64,000 nt of DNA from Haloarcula regularis (lineage in GTDB: Archaea; Halobacteriota; Halobacteria; Halobacteriales; Haloarculaceae). The stretch is from the NCBI RefSeq assembly GCF_029338315.1, contig NZ_CP119794.1:3410001-3474000 (forward strand), written 5' to 3'. Below the pieces are notes generated by a model, which saw only the letters and a list, made by a program, of their open reading frames with translations, was not told the DNA's origin and made no database searches. The position numbers were made by a program, and so were the translations under genes. This document shows, one piece after another, positions 25,555 through 35,297 of the stretch (positions are counted from its first letter, which is position 1; each line of letters opens with the position of its first letter).

Positions 25555-26925
25555 CTACCGCTTCCCGAGTGCCGTCTCGAAGACCCGCTGGGCGCGCTCG
25601 TAGGCCGCGTTCCGGTCGACGATGGGGTGTGGATAGTCGGGCGCAACCCGTGCTCGCTCGTCGTCCGAGAGGTTCGGCCACTCGACCACCTTCCCGGGGT
25701 CGACCCCCCGAAGTTCCGGCACGTAGGCAGTGACGTAGTCGGCGCCTGCGTCGTACTTGGCCATCTGGGCGACGGGGTCGAAGATGCGCACGTCGACGGA
25801 GTCGGTGCCTGTCGAGGCGGTCCACTGCCAGTTGGCCGCGTTGTTCGCGGGGTCGTAGTCGAGAAGCTGCTCGGCGAAGTAGCGCTCGCCGACGCGCCAG
25901 TCGGTCAGGAGGTGCTTCGTGAGGAAGGAGGCGACGTTCTGCCGTGGCCGGTTGTGGACGTACCCCTCAGCGTTCAGCTGGCGCATCCCGGCGTCGACCA
26001 GCGGATAGCCCGTCTCGCCGGCCTTCCACGCCGCCACGTGCTCGGGGTCCGACTCCCACGGGATGGCGTTCGGGAACGATTTGTAGTTCTCCGTCGGGAG
26101 CGTGGGGTTGTGATACAGCAGGTGGTAGTTCCCCTCGCGCCAGGAGAGCTCGTATCGGAACTTCTCGACGTTGCGCTCCGAGTCCCCGGCGACGGCGCGG
26201 TACCGGTCGGTGGCGTCGGCCCACACTTCGCGGATTCCGAGCATCCCCGTCGCCAGGTACGGCGAGAGCCGCGACACCGCGCCGACGGGCCGGTCGACGG
26301 CCGCCGCCATGTCGTCGCGCGTGTCGGCGTACGTCTCGATGCCGTCGGCGAGGAACCGGTCGTATCGCTCCCGGGCGGCGTCGTAGCCCGCCGCCGGCAG
26401 GTCGACGTCGGCCTCCTCGGTCGGCGGGGTCTCGCCGTCCGCGAACGCCACCAGCGCCCCGTCGGCAGGTCCGTCGGCGGGCGGCAGTTTCTCGCGGGTC
26501 CGCCAGTCCTCGAAGAACCGGCTGTGGTTCCGGTAGCGCGACTCGAGGGTCCCCGGGTCGACGAGAACGCGGTCGACGACCGACCGGGATGGCACTGTTT
26601 CGTCGACCCGTCGCTGTCGCTCACGGCGCTCAGGGTGGTAGTGTTCGTTGTAGTAGACGCAGTCGGCGTCGTACTCCTCGACGACGTCGGCGAGGACCTG
26701 GGCGGCCGGGCCGGGCCGCACCAGGAGGTCGCTCCCTCGCTCGCGGTAGGCCTGTTTCAGCGCTCGGACGCCGTCGTAGATGAAGGCTCGCTGTCGCGCG
26801 CCGACCTGGTCCGGGACGTCGGCGTCGACGACGAAGACGGGGAGGACTCGCTCCTCGCTCGCCGCGAGCGCCAGCCCCCGATTGTCGGGGACGCGGAGGT
26901 CGCGCTGGTGCCAGAAGACGTACAT
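25555..26925 (-). CDS. phr: Deoxyribodipyrimidine photolyase (CPD photolyase)
   Basis: A 456-residue light-driven DNA repair enzyme that splits cyclobutane pyrimidine dimers. The N-terminus is MYVFWHQRDLRVPDN, the typical photolyase opening. The FAD domain has LSWREGNYHLLYHNP, GYPLVDAGMRQL, HNRPRQNVASFLTKHLL and NNAANWQWTASTGTD, containing the residues that hold FAD and the electron-transfer Trp. Convergent with the unknown gene at 24312 (four-base gap). Sun-exposed haloarchaea usually have such enzymes. Confidence 0.93.
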   Translation of the reverse strand: MYVFWHQRDLRVPDNRGLALAASEERVLPVFVVDADVPDQVGARQRAFIYDGVRALKQAYRERGSDLLVRPGPAAQVLADVVEEYDADCVYYNEHYHPERRERQRRVDETVPSRSVVDRVLVDPGTLESRYRNHSRFFEDWRTREKLPPADGPADGALVAFADGETPPTEEADVDLPAAGYDAARERYDRFLADGIETYADTRDDMAAAVDRPVGAVSRLSPYLATGMLGIREVWADATDRYRAVAGDSERNVEKFRYELSWREGNYHLLYHNPTLPTENYKSFPNAIPWESDPEHVAAWKAGETGYPLVDAGMRQLNAEGYVHNRPRQNVASFLTKHLLTDWRVGERYFAEQLLDYDPANNAANWQWTASTGTDSVDVRIFDPVAQMAKYDAGADYVTAYVPELRGVDPGKVVEWPNLSDDERARVAPDYPHPIVDRNAAYERAQRVFETALGKR

Positions 26926-27090
26926 ACCGTATCCAGGGCACCGAGCGGTATGGGTTCGTCCCCAACTCTGTTGTGTGTGTCCGGTGGGAACACGGGCCGC
27001 TACGCTCCCTGGGGTGCCGAAAAGACGACTCTCTCGCGAGCGAACCAGGTGGGTCCCGCTCGGTGTGAACCCGAGGTGACGGAGGGTGGT

Positions 27091-27954
27091 CTAGTAGAAC
27101 TCGCGGACCAGGTCCATCGCGCCCTCGGGGGCGCCGTCGGGGACGTCGTTCATCGGGGCCTCGATGCCCTCGCGCTGTTCGAACGGGACCGAGGAGTCGT
27201 CCTGGTAGAGCACGCCCATGTACTCCTTGTCGGACTCTAAGATCTTGTCCTTGGCCATGTCGCGGTTGCCCGGGTCGTGGTCGGTGTCGGCCAGGTCCAC
27301 GATGGAGTCCCGGAAGTAGTCGTAGGTGTCGACGTCGTTGAACGTGACACAGGGCGAGTAGACGTTGACGAAGCCAAAGCCGTCGTGTTCGATGGCCTGC
27401 TGGACGATCTCGGCGTGGCGCTGAGCGTTCGAGGAAAAGGACTGGGCGATGAACGTCGCGCCGGCAGACAGGGCGAGTGCCTTGGGGTTGACCGGCGGCT
27501 GGCCGGGGCCCTCGGGCGTCGTCGCCGTTTCGAAGTCCTCCCGGGAGGTCGGCGAGGCCTGGCCCTTCGTCAGGCCGTAGATGCGGTTGTCCATGACGAC
27601 GTAGGACATGTCGACGTTGCGCCGCACCGCGTGGATGAAGTGGCCCGCGCCGATGGAGTAGCCGTCGCCGTCGCCGCCGGCGACCATCACCTCGAGTTCT
27701 GGGTTGGCCATCTTCACGCCGATGCCCACCGGCAGGGCCCGGCCGTGGACGCCGTGCAGGGCGTAGCTGTGCATGTAGGTCCCGATCTTCCCGGAACAGC
27801 CGATGCCGGCGACCACGAACGTGTTGTCGGGGTCGTTGCCCGTCTCGGCCAGCGCTTTCATCATGCCGTTCATCGTCCCGAAGTCGCCACAGCCGGGACA
27901 CCAGGTCGGTTGCTTGTCTGACTTGAAGTCGGTGAATCGGACGTCTGAGCTCAT
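27091..27954 (-). CDS. korB: 2-oxoacid:ferredoxin oxidoreductase beta subunit
   Basis: A 287-residue thiamine-diphosphate subunit. The cluster Cys are C19 and C22 (TWCPGCG), C53 (GIGCSG) and a later Cys in YSPCVTF, which coordinate one [4Fe-4S]. The TPP motif GGDGDGYSIGAGHFIHAVRRN is complete. With the alpha subunit it oxidises a 2-oxoacid to its CoA ester and reduces ferredoxin. Haloarchaea have both pyruvate and 2-oxoglutarate enzymes of this type; 2-oxoglutarate is favoured but not certain. Its ATG overlaps the alpha stop by four bases (ATGA). Confidence 0.88.
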   Translation of the reverse strand: MSSDVRFTDFKSDKQPTWCPGCGDFGTMNGMMKALAETGNDPDNTFVVAGIGCSGKIGTYMHSYALHGVHGRALPVGIGVKMANPELEVMVAGGDGDGYSIGAGHFIHAVRRNVDMSYVVMDNRIYGLTKGQASPTSREDFETATTPEGPGQPPVNPKALALSAGATFIAQSFSSNAQRHAEIVQQAIEHDGFGFVNVYSPCVTFNDVDTYDYFRDSIVDLADTDHDPGNRDMAKDKILESDKEYMGVLYQDDSSVPFEQREGIEAPMNDVPDGAPEGAMDLVREFY

Positions 27955-29723
27955 TGTGTAGCCTCCTGTGTGCCGGCTTCGCCGGCGAGGTGCTGTTCGA
28001 TGTCTTCGGCGAGTTCGTCCGCCTTGAACCGCACGCCGTCGTACTTGTTGATGCGGTCGACCCGCTGGAGGACGTCGTGTTCGACGACGTCGGCGAACTG
28101 ACCGGTGGCGTTACACTCGACGACGATGACGTCGTCGGCGGCTTCGACCGCCTCGGTCAGGTCCGGGCGCGGGAAGATGTAGGGCACCGAGATAAACCGG
28201 ATGTCGTAGCCCTCCTCCTCGAGGAAGCCCAGCCCCTCTCGCAGGGCGCCCTCGTTGGAGCCCCACGAGATGACCAGCGTGTCGGCGTCGGAGTCGCCGA
28301 ACTCGCGGTAGTCGAAGTCCTCCTGCTCGCGCGCGGTCTCGACTTTCTGCTGGCGCTTGTCGACCTGCTCGATACGGATCTCCTGGTCCTCGGTCCGGCG
28401 GCCCAGCTCGTCGTGTTCGAGCCCGGTGGTCATGTGTGCGCCGCCGGTCGTCCCCGGGAAGGCACGCGGGGAGATGCCGTCGGCTGCCGCGAAGTGGGCC
28501 TGGAAGCGTCCCTGTTCGTCGAGCCACGAGTCGATCTCCTCCTCGTCGACGACCTTCCCGCGGTCGATCTCGACCTCGTCCATGTCGAATGTCTCGGGTG
28601 GGAACGTCTGCTCGGTGACCGCGAGCGCGAGGTCCGAGACGAGGAAGACCGGCGTCTGGTACTTCTCGGCGAGGTTGAACGCCTCGACGGTCTTCCAGAA
28701 ACACTCCGAGATGGTCGTCGGCGCGACGACGAAGCGGGGAATCTCGCCGTGGCCGCCATAGAGAGTCATGTTCAGATCGCCCTGTTCCTGCTTCGTCGGC
28801 ATCCCCGTCGAGGGGCCCGAGCGCATCACGTCACAGATGACCAGCGGCGTCTCGCTGGTCGCGACGAGACCGAACGTCTCGGTCATCAGGTCGATGCCGG
28901 GACCGGAGGTTGCCGTCATCGAGCGGGCGCCGGCACGGGCCGCGCCCAGTGCCATGTTGATGGCCGCCAGCTCGTCTTCGGCCTGGACGACCTTGCCGCC
29001 GAACTGGTCGATGCGACCGGTCAGGTACTCCATGACGTCGGTCGCCGGCGTGATCGGGTACCCCGAGTAGAACTTACACCCAGCGGCCAGCGCACCCATC
29101 CCGATGGCCTCGTCGCCGTTGAGCAGGACGTAGTCGGCGTCGGTCGTCTCCAGGTCGTAGTCGAAGTCGTGGTCGTACTCCTCGCGGACGTACTCTTGGC
29201 CCTTGCGGGCGGCCGTCTTGTTGTTCTCGACGATGGCCTCGCCCTTGTCCCCGAAGCGCTTCTGGAGGCTCTCGTCTAAGTTCTCGATGGGGAAGTTCGT
29301 CACCTCGCAGGCCGCGCCCAGCGCGACGACGTTGAGCATGATGGCCCCGCCCGCGTCCTCGGCCAGTCGCTTGAGCGGCACCTCTAGCGCGGTCGCGTCG
29401 CCGGGCACCTCGACGTCCTGCATCGTCGAGCGCTCGCCGTCGTAGATGATGACCGAGTCGTCGTGCAGTTCGTCCTCGTTCTCGTGGATGGTGCGCTCGG
29501 TCAGCGCGATGAGGATGTCGAGGCGGTCGACTACGCTCTCGACGCGGTCGACCGCCGTGCGGACCTTGTAGGCGGTGTAGCCGCCTCGAATCCGCGAGGC
29601 GAAGTCCTTCGACGTGAAGACGTGTCGACCGGCCCGGGAGAGTGCTTGCGCAAAAATCTTCCCCGTGGAGTCGATACCATCGCCGGCTTCCCCGCCGATG
29701 GCCCAGTTGAGGTCGTCTGGCAT
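27951..29723 (-). CDS. korA: 2-oxoacid:ferredoxin oxidoreductase alpha subunit (gamma-alpha fusion)
   Basis: A 590-residue fusion. Residues 1-185 are the gamma domain (IGGEAGDGIDSTGKIFAQAL and RIRGGYTAYKVR); residues 195 onward are the alpha domain with YPITPATD (222-229), which contacts TPP, and SGPGIDLMTETFGLV. The C-terminal third is the domain that binds CoA or controls contact between subunits. It is first in the two-gene operon with the beta subunit. The GEAGDG start and length match haloarchaeal KorA-type proteins. Confidence 0.88.
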   Translation of the reverse strand: MPDDLNWAIGGEAGDGIDSTGKIFAQALSRAGRHVFTSKDFASRIRGGYTAYKVRTAVDRVESVVDRLDILIALTERTIHENEDELHDDSVIIYDGERSTMQDVEVPGDATALEVPLKRLAEDAGGAIMLNVVALGAACEVTNFPIENLDESLQKRFGDKGEAIVENNKTAARKGQEYVREEYDHDFDYDLETTDADYVLLNGDEAIGMGALAAGCKFYSGYPITPATDVMEYLTGRIDQFGGKVVQAEDELAAINMALGAARAGARSMTATSGPGIDLMTETFGLVATSETPLVICDVMRSGPSTGMPTKQEQGDLNMTLYGGHGEIPRFVVAPTTISECFWKTVEAFNLAEKYQTPVFLVSDLALAVTEQTFPPETFDMDEVEIDRGKVVDEEEIDSWLDEQGRFQAHFAAADGISPRAFPGTTGGAHMTTGLEHDELGRRTEDQEIRIEQVDKRQQKVETAREQEDFDYREFGDSDADTLVISWGSNEGALREGLGFLEEEGYDIRFISVPYIFPRPDLTEAVEAADDVIVVECNATGQFADVVEHDVLQRVDRINKYDGVRFKADELAEDIEQHLAGEAGTQEATQ

Positions 29724-29865
29724 ACTATCTCACGGGTAGCCTGCGGGGTGGGAAAAGGCTTCTGTATGTGCCCGCCCGCGCGTGGACTCGGATGTGAAAC
29801 AATTTCTCCGACAGCCGGCAGAATCGACCGAAACCCCCTTGGTCGGCCCCGGCCACCACCCCGGC

Positions 29866-30501
29866 ATGGACGAACGTTCACTCACGGTCGCCGCCGTCCG
29901 GTCCGTCGGCCCCGACAGCGTCGCCATCGACATCGAGACGCCGCCCGAGTTCGAGGCCCAGCCGGGCCAGTTCGTCAAGCTCACCCTCGCCGTCGACGGC
30001 GAGGACCACGCCCGGTTCTACACCATCTCCTCGCCGGACGTCGAGGGCGAGTTCGAGATCACCGTCGGCATCGACCCGGAGGGGGAGGTCGCGCCCCACC
30101 TGGCCGACCTCCAGGCCGGCGACGAGGTCCGCATCGAGGGCCCCTTCGGCTCGGACTACTACGAGGGCGAGGCCCGGGCCGTGATTCTCGCCGGCGGGCC
30201 AGGCGTCGGGCCGGCCGTCGGCATCGCCGAGCGCGCCCTGCAGGACGGCAACGAGGCCGCCGTCGTCTACCGCGACAGCGACCCCATCCACGTCGAGCGC
30301 CTCGAGGCGCTCTCGGACGCGGGCGCCGAGGTCCACGTGCTGGCGGCCGACGAGGACCTGACCGACGCCGTCGCGGCGGCCGTCGCCGACGGCGGGCAGG
30401 TCTTCGTCTACGGCTTCGCTGCCTTCCTCGACGCGGCCACGGCAGCCATGGAGGCCGCCGGCGTGGACACTGAAGCCATCAAGGTCGAGAACTTCGGCTA
30501 G
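29866..30501 (+). CDS. Ferredoxin-NADP reductase-like FAD/NAD(P)-binding oxidoreductase
   Basis: A 211-residue flavoenzyme with the FNR fold. The FAD motif is RFYTISSP (family RxYS), and the pyridine-nucleotide loop is VILAGGPGVGPAVGIAE; YGFAAFLDAATAAM matches the terminal C-G-P region, with Gly-Phe replacing the usual Cys. Next to the KorAB operon on the opposite strand, it could exchange electrons between ferredoxin and NAD(P), but that is inference. It ends overlapping the convergent gene at 30498. Confidence 0.8.
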   Translation: MDERSLTVAAVRSVGPDSVAIDIETPPEFEAQPGQFVKLTLAVDGEDHARFYTISSPDVEGEFEITVGIDPEGEVAPHLADLQAGDEVRIEGPFGSDYYEGEARAVILAGGPGVGPAVGIAERALQDGNEAAVVYRDSDPIHVERLEALSDAGAEVHVLAADEDLTDAVAAAVADGGQVFVYGFAAFLDAATAAMEAAGVDTEAIKVENFG

Positions 30502-31241
30502 TCGCCGTCCCCGTCGTCGACGAGGCTCGGATGCATCGTCGGTTCGCCCGGCATCGGTTCCTCGAAGTACCGCTGCATCACCTCGAGTGACTCCTGTTCG
30601 CGTCGCTCGCGCTCGGCCTCGTCGATTTCCTCACACCCCGGCGGCACCTCGCGCCCCCGGTCCGTGAAATAGCCCTCCGGGGCGGTCCAATCGTGATAGA
30701 AGTCCACGTCCGAGTCCTCGACGAGCGTCAGGCCGACCTGCGCGCCGTGACCGGCGGCGACGATAGCCTGGTGGTGCTGTTCGGCCAGGCGGCCGGCCGC
30801 GTAGAGCCCGTCGACGGCCGTCCGGCCCTGCGCGTCGACGCCGATGAACTGCTTGGAGCCGCGGTCGACCACGTCGACGTCGAGGGCGTCGAGATAGGAG
30901 GGGTCGGCCCAGGAGGCGGCAACCACGTACGTCGACTCGAACGAGTCGTCCGCGGTCCGCACGGTAAATCCCGCCTCGGTCCGCTCGACGGACTCGACGG
31001 TCCCGTCGACGAACCAGACACCCGCACGCCGTGCCTGAGCGCGCAGCAGTTCGACGAGCAGCCGCGGGTTGACGCCCGCCGGGAACCCCGGGTAGTTCTC
31101 TACGTGTGCGTTCCGACCGAGTATCGACTCGCCGGCGGAGACGATCCGCGTCGAGACGCCAGCCCGGGCGGTGAACATCGCCGCCGAGAGCCCGGCGACG
31201 CCGCCACCGACCACGATGACCGATGCAGGTTCGTCTGCCAT
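30498..31241 (-). CDS. NAD(P)/FAD-dependent oxidoreductase, thioredoxin-reductase-like
   Basis: A 247-residue flavoprotein starting [23 protein letters not shown], with the FAD motif at 9-22, and [25 protein letters not shown] matching the family C-terminal FAD-binding part. As in the gene at 7132 the CxxC redox pair and the NADPH-binding middle are missing or reduced. A tail of about 70 residues follows the core ([20 protein letters not shown]), coiled-coil-like and not seen in thioredoxin reductase. Function unknown. Confidence 0.8.
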   Translation of the reverse strand: MADEPASVIVVGGGVAGLSAAMFTARAGVSTRIVSAGESILGRNAHVENYPGFPAGVNPRLLVELLRAQARRAGVWFVDGTVESVERTEAGFTVRTADDSFESTYVVAASWADPSYLDALDVDVVDRGSKQFIGVDAQGRTAVDGLYAAGRLAEQHHQAIVAAGHGAQVGLTLVEDSDVDFYHDWTAPEGYFTDRGREVPPGCEEIDEAERERREQESLEVMQRYFEEPMPGEPTMHPSLVDDGDGD

Positions 31242-31386
31242 ACCTCCCGGTAGCGAGTCGGATGACAGAAGCCTGCCGGTTTCGGGCCACGTAGGACACT
31301 TGCGTGGGTCCTGGCGTACGACCGCGGGCCGCTCGAACTGGCACTACCCGAAGCCTCATAACGGTTCATCTACTAAGAGGGGTGTA

Positions 31387-32601
31387 ATGACCGACACCGT
31401 CGATGAGGTGGACTTACCATACGACGACGACGCCTCTCAGCAGAAAAAGATTGAGGCGCTGCAGGAGCGACTCGAGGTCTTAGAGTCGCAAAACGAGGAC
31501 ATGCGGGACAAGCTGCTCGACGCGAACGCCGAGAACAACAAGTACCAGCAGAAGCTCGAACGGCTGACCCACGAGAACAAGAAGCTCAAGCAGTCCCCGC
31601 TGTTCGTGGCGACGGTCCAGGAGGTCGGGGACGACGGTGTCATTATCAAGCAACACGGGAACAACCAGGAGGCGGTCACGGAGGTCACCGACGAGATGCG
31701 CGAGCAACTCCAGCCCGACGACCGGGTCGCGGTCAACAACTCCCTGTCTATCGTCAAGCAACTCGACAGCGAGACGGACGTCCGGGCTCGCGTGATGCAG
31801 GTCGACCAGTCGCCGGACGTCACCTTCGCGGACATCGGCGGTATCGAGGACCAGATGGCAGAGGTCCGCGAGACCGTCGAGATGCCGCTGACGAGCCCGG
31901 AGATGTTCGAGGACGTGGGCATCGACCCGCCGAGCGGCGTCCTGCTCCACGGGCCGCCCGGCACGGGCAAGACGCTGCTGGCGAAGGCCGTCGCCAACGA
32001 GACGGACGCGACGTTCATCAAGATGGCCGGCTCGGAACTCGTCCACAAGTTCATCGGCGAGGGATCGAAGCTCGTCCGCGACCTGTTCGAACTCGCCCGC
32101 CAGGAAGAACCGGCGGTCGTCTTCATCGACGAGATCGACGCCATCGCCGCCAAGCGGACCGACTCGAAAACCTCCGGCGACGCCGAGGTCCAGCGCACGA
32201 TGATGCAGCTGCTCTCGGAGATGGACGGCTTCGACGACCGCGGCGAGATCCGCCTCATCGCGGCCACCAACCGCTTTGACATGCTCGACCGCGCCATCCT
32301 GCGCCCGGGCCGGTTCGACCGCCTCATCGAGGTGCCGAAACCGGACGCCGAGGGGCGCACGCAGATCTTCCAGATCCACACCCGCAAGATGAACGTCGCC
32401 GACGACGTCTCCTTCGAGGCGCTGGCCGAGGAAGTCGAGAACGCGTCGGGCGCCGACGTGAAGGCCATCTGCACCGAGGCCGGGATGTTCGCCATCCGCG
32501 ACGACCGGACCGAGGTCACGATGGACGACTTCCGGGACGCCTGGGAGAAGATACAACAGGAGGAAGCCGAGGACGAGGACGTCTCCCGGACCTTCGCCTG
32601 A
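31387..32601 (+). CDS. pan: Proteasome-activating nucleotidase (PAN)
   Basis: A 404-residue AAA+ unfoldase that feeds substrates into the 20S proteasome. Residues 15-70 form the N-terminal coiled coil, 75-135 the OB domain; Walker A GPPGTGKT is at 189-196 and Walker B FIDEID at 246-251; the arginine-finger region [13 protein letters not shown] follows. The last residues are TFA, where most PANs end in hydrophobic-Tyr-any (HbYX) for 20S gating, so the motif is degenerate (Phe for Tyr). A CATAACGG element 27 bases upstream of the ATG fits a leaderless start. Confidence 0.93.
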   Translation: MTDTVDEVDLPYDDDASQQKKIEALQERLEVLESQNEDMRDKLLDANAENNKYQQKLERLTHENKKLKQSPLFVATVQEVGDDGVIIKQHGNNQEAVTEVTDEMREQLQPDDRVAVNNSLSIVKQLDSETDVRARVMQVDQSPDVTFADIGGIEDQMAEVRETVEMPLTSPEMFEDVGIDPPSGVLLHGPPGTGKTLLAKAVANETDATFIKMAGSELVHKFIGEGSKLVRDLFELARQEEPAVVFIDEIDAIAAKRTDSKTSGDAEVQRTMMQLLSEMDGFDDRGEIRLIAATNRFDMLDRAILRPGRFDRLIEVPKPDAEGRTQIFQIHTRKMNVADDVSFEALAEEVENASGADVKAICTEAGMFAIRDDRTEVTMDDFRDAWEKIQQEEAEDEDVSRTFA

Positions 32602-32661
32602 CCCCCGTTTTCCCCGATTCGTTCCAGAACACAGAAACCCGTCCGTTCCTGAGGGGTATCC

Positions 32662-33293
32662 ATGGCCGTCGCAGAGAAACTCCAGTCGCGCGTGCGCGCC
32701 TCCCCGCGGCGCGTCACCGCTCTCATCTCGCTCGTCGGATACGCGCTGGTATTTGCCACGTTCGGCGGCGTATTGCCCTTCCCGAGCATCAGCGACCGGA
32801 CCGTCATCCTCCTGAGCGACGCCATCGCCGTCGTCAACGCGAGCGCGCTGACGGCTATCGTCGCCGGAGTGTATTTCATCAAGACGGACCAGATCCGCAG
32901 ACACCGGGCCGCGATGCTGACGGCGTTCGTCCTCATCATCGCCTTCCTCGTGATGTACCTGCTGAAGGTCGGCGGGGCTTCGAGAAGGAGATCCTCGCCG
33001 AGGGCGTCGTCTGGACGGCCTACATCGTGATGCTGGCCGTCCACGTCATCCTGTCTGCCATCTCGGTCCCCGTGGTCGTTCACGCCGTCGTGCTCGGACT
33101 CACGCACTCGGTGCCGGAGCTGCGCGAGTCCGCCCACGCTCGCGTCGGCCGCATCGCCGTCGCCGCCTGGGGGCTGAGTCTCTTCCTCGGCCTCGTGACC
33201 TACGTCATGCTCAACCACATCTACGGGTGGGTGCCACGGGGCGGCGAGGCGGCGCTCCTGCTCGCGGTCGTCGGCCCGTCGATTCGTCGCTGA
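32662..33293 (+). pseudogene. DUF420 family membrane protein (frameshifted)
   Basis: A four- to five-helix membrane protein of about 210 residues. The first frame ends in YLLKVGG; the second resumes before MLAVHVILSAISVPVVVHAVVLGLTH, the signature helix of DUF420 proteins. One additional G at the run 32974-32977 gives VGGGFEKEILAEGVVWTAYIVMLA across the break. DUF420 proteins often accompany cytochrome oxidase and haem A genes, as the cluster from 35.3 to 38.3 kb does here. Role unknown. Confidence 0.82.
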
Positions 33294-33312
33294 GTGCGGT
33301 CGCCGCCCGCGG

Positions 33313-34053
33313 TCAGTCCGTCCGGGGGAGCAGTCGCGCGCCGACGGCGACGAAGACGACGGCACACCCCGCGAGGACGGCGAGCGGGACCAGCGCGTCG
33401 CCGGTCCCCGTGGTGACTGCGCGCACGCCCCGCGAGAAGTAGGTCAGCGGCGAGAGCCACGTCGGGAGCCAGGCCGGCAGCAGCGTCGGCGGGACGAACG
33501 TCTCGGAGAGGAAGAGCAACGGGAGCGCGATGCCGTTGCTCGCCGAGATGACGCCGTCCTGCGAGCTCGCGAGGCTCCCCAGCATCGCGCCGACGCCACA
33601 GAACAGCGCGACGCCGAGGACGACAAACGGGACCAGCAGCGGCGAGGGCTGGATGGTCGCGCCGGTCAGGACGACCATCAGTCCCAGGATTAGCAGGCCG
33701 GCCAGGCCGATGACGACGACGTTGACCAGTGTCTGTGCGAGCAGCCACTCCGGCCGGGTCAGCGGCGTCGTCGCCAGCTTCTCGAACCGGTTGCCGTCGC
33801 GGTGGCGCGCCACCTCGCTGCCGACCCGCGAGAGCGGCGTAAAGAGGACGACGACGGCCAGGTAACCGGGGACGTAGTAGGCCGGCGGTTCCGTGAACAG
33901 GCCGCCGCCGCCGGGGCGCGTCTGGACGAGGACGCCGAAGATGACGACGATGATGACCGGGAAGAAGAACGTGAAGAAGACCGCCGTCCGGCGGCGGAGG
34001 AAGGCCAGCGTCGCGGCTCGCGTCTCGGCCCGCAGGCGACCGGTCCGACTCAC
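33313..34053 (-). CDS. ABC-2 type transporter permease
   Basis: A 246-residue exporter membrane component with six helices, including VFFTFFFPVIIVVIFGVLVQT and the conserved FLSETFVPPTLLPAWLPTWLSPLTY of ABC-2 permeases. It begins with GTG overlapping the ATPase stop by four bases (GTGA), so the two are coupled. It partners the ATPase at 34050. Substrate unknown; such pairs export drugs or lipid-like compounds. Confidence 0.82.
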   Translation of the reverse strand: MSRTGRLRAETRAATLAFLRRRTAVFFTFFFPVIIVVIFGVLVQTRPGGGGLFTEPPAYYVPGYLAVVVLFTPLSRVGSEVARHRDGNRFEKLATTPLTRPEWLLAQTLVNVVVIGLAGLLILGLMVVLTGATIQPSPLLVPFVVLGVALFCGVGAMLGSLASSQDGVISASNGIALPLLFLSETFVPPTLLPAWLPTWLSPLTYFSRGVRAVTTGTGDALVPLAVLAGCAVVFVAVGARLLPRTD

Positions 34054-34989
34054 GCGAGACCACCTGCCGGCAGCTCGTCCTGGTGTGGTTCGCCGCGCTG
34101 GCCGACCGCCGTGCCCGTCAGCTCGAGGTAGACGTCCTCGAGGTCGGGCTGTCGCCAGGTGAGGCTGTCGTAGGCGACTCCCGCGTCCTCGAGCGCGTCG
34201 ACGACGCCGGCGATGGCCTCCGGGCGGACGCCGGCGACCAGCAGGCTGCCGTTCCGGAGGGACATCTCGGCGGGGTAGTCGATTCGCTCGGGCGTCGCCT
34301 CGTCGAATGTCCCCTCGACGACGAGCAGGCTGGTGCCGCCGTGCTCGGCGACGAGTGCGTCGGGGTCGTCGAGCGCGACGAGTCGGCCGTCGGCGAGCAG
34401 GCCCACCCGGTCGGCCAAGCGATGTGCCTCCTCCATGTAGTGGGTCGTGACGACGATGGTCACGCCCCGGTCGGCCAGCCCCTCGAGGAGGTCCCACAGC
34501 GCCCGGCGGCCCGCCGGGTCGATGCCCGTGGTGGGTTCGTCGAGCACGAGCAGGTCCGGGTCGTTGATGAGTGCGGTGGCCACGCAGACGCGGCGCTGCT
34601 GGCCGCCAGAGAGGTTCTCGTAGGCAGTCCCGGCGCTGCCTGCCAGGCCGACGTCGGCCAGCACGTCGTCGACGGAAAGCGTCTCGTCGTAGAGGCCGGC
34701 GTAGTACGTGACCAGTTCCCGCGCCGTGAGCCGCTCGGCCGGCGTGAACGACTGGGGCAACAGGCCGATCCGGTCGCGGTCGACTGCCGTCGGGCGTGCC
34801 GAACAGCTCGACGTCGCCTTCGGCGTCAGTCGTCCCCGTCAGCGCCCGGACTAGCGTCGTCTTCCCGGCGCCGTTGGGGCCGACCAGCGCGAGCACCTCG
34901 CCCGCGTGGGCCGACAGCGACACGCCGTCGAGTGCCACCGTCTCGCCGTACTCGCGGCGGACGTCGGTGGCGACCAGTACCTCGTCCAT
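34050..34989 (-). pseudogene. ABC transporter ATP-binding protein (frameshifted)
   Basis: An exporter ATPase of about 314 residues. The first frame holds the Walker A motif LVGPNGAGKTTLVRAL (residues 35-50); the second resumes at LLPQSFTPAERLTARE and holds the signature LSGGQQRR, Walker B LLVLDEPTTGIDP and TTHYMEEAH. The break is at three G on the plus strand (34792-34794): with two more, the read is FGTPPTAVDRDRIGLLPQSF. The C-terminal extension after about 220 residues is normal for ABC-2 exporter ATPases. Coupled to the permease at 33313. Confidence 0.85.
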
Positions 34990-35031
34990 GGTGAGGCGTC
35001 CGTTCCCGCCGCCGAAAGCCGTTCCGTTCTC

Positions 35032-35262
35032 CTACAGGCGGGTCCGGACCTCGCGGACGATGTCGTCGACGTCGTAGTCGTCCTCACTCTTCTCGTAGAC
35101 TGTCTTGCCGTCCACGGCGACCCGGAACACGCCGTGGTCGCCGGTGACCAGGCTGACGCGGTCGAGGTCCCGTTCCAGCCCGTTCAGTATCGCCCGCTGG
35201 ACGTCTAGCGCTCGCTCCCGGAACCCACAGGGCACGCAGTACTCGATGGTGACGTCGCTCAT
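35032..35262 (-). CDS. Rdx/SelW-like small redox protein
   Basis: A 76-residue protein with MSDVTIEYCVPCGFRERAL at its N-terminus: CVPC is the CxxC (CxxU) redox motif of the SelT/SelW/SelH-like thioredoxin fold. The remainder (GDHGVFRVAVDGKTVYEKSEDD) completes the short beta-alpha-beta fold. Selenoprotein W-like members in archaea contain Cys rather than selenocysteine. Partner unknown. Confidence 0.85.
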   Translation of the reverse strand: MSDVTIEYCVPCGFRERALDVQRAILNGLERDLDRVSLVTGDHGVFRVAVDGKTVYEKSEDDYDVDDIVREVRTRL

Positions 35263-35297
35263 ATCCCCTCCTTCGGGGCCAGCGACAAAGGTCTGTC

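Noticed and set aside
32596..32661. T-tract terminator after PAN
   Set aside because: Only four T in a row and no hairpin; insufficient.
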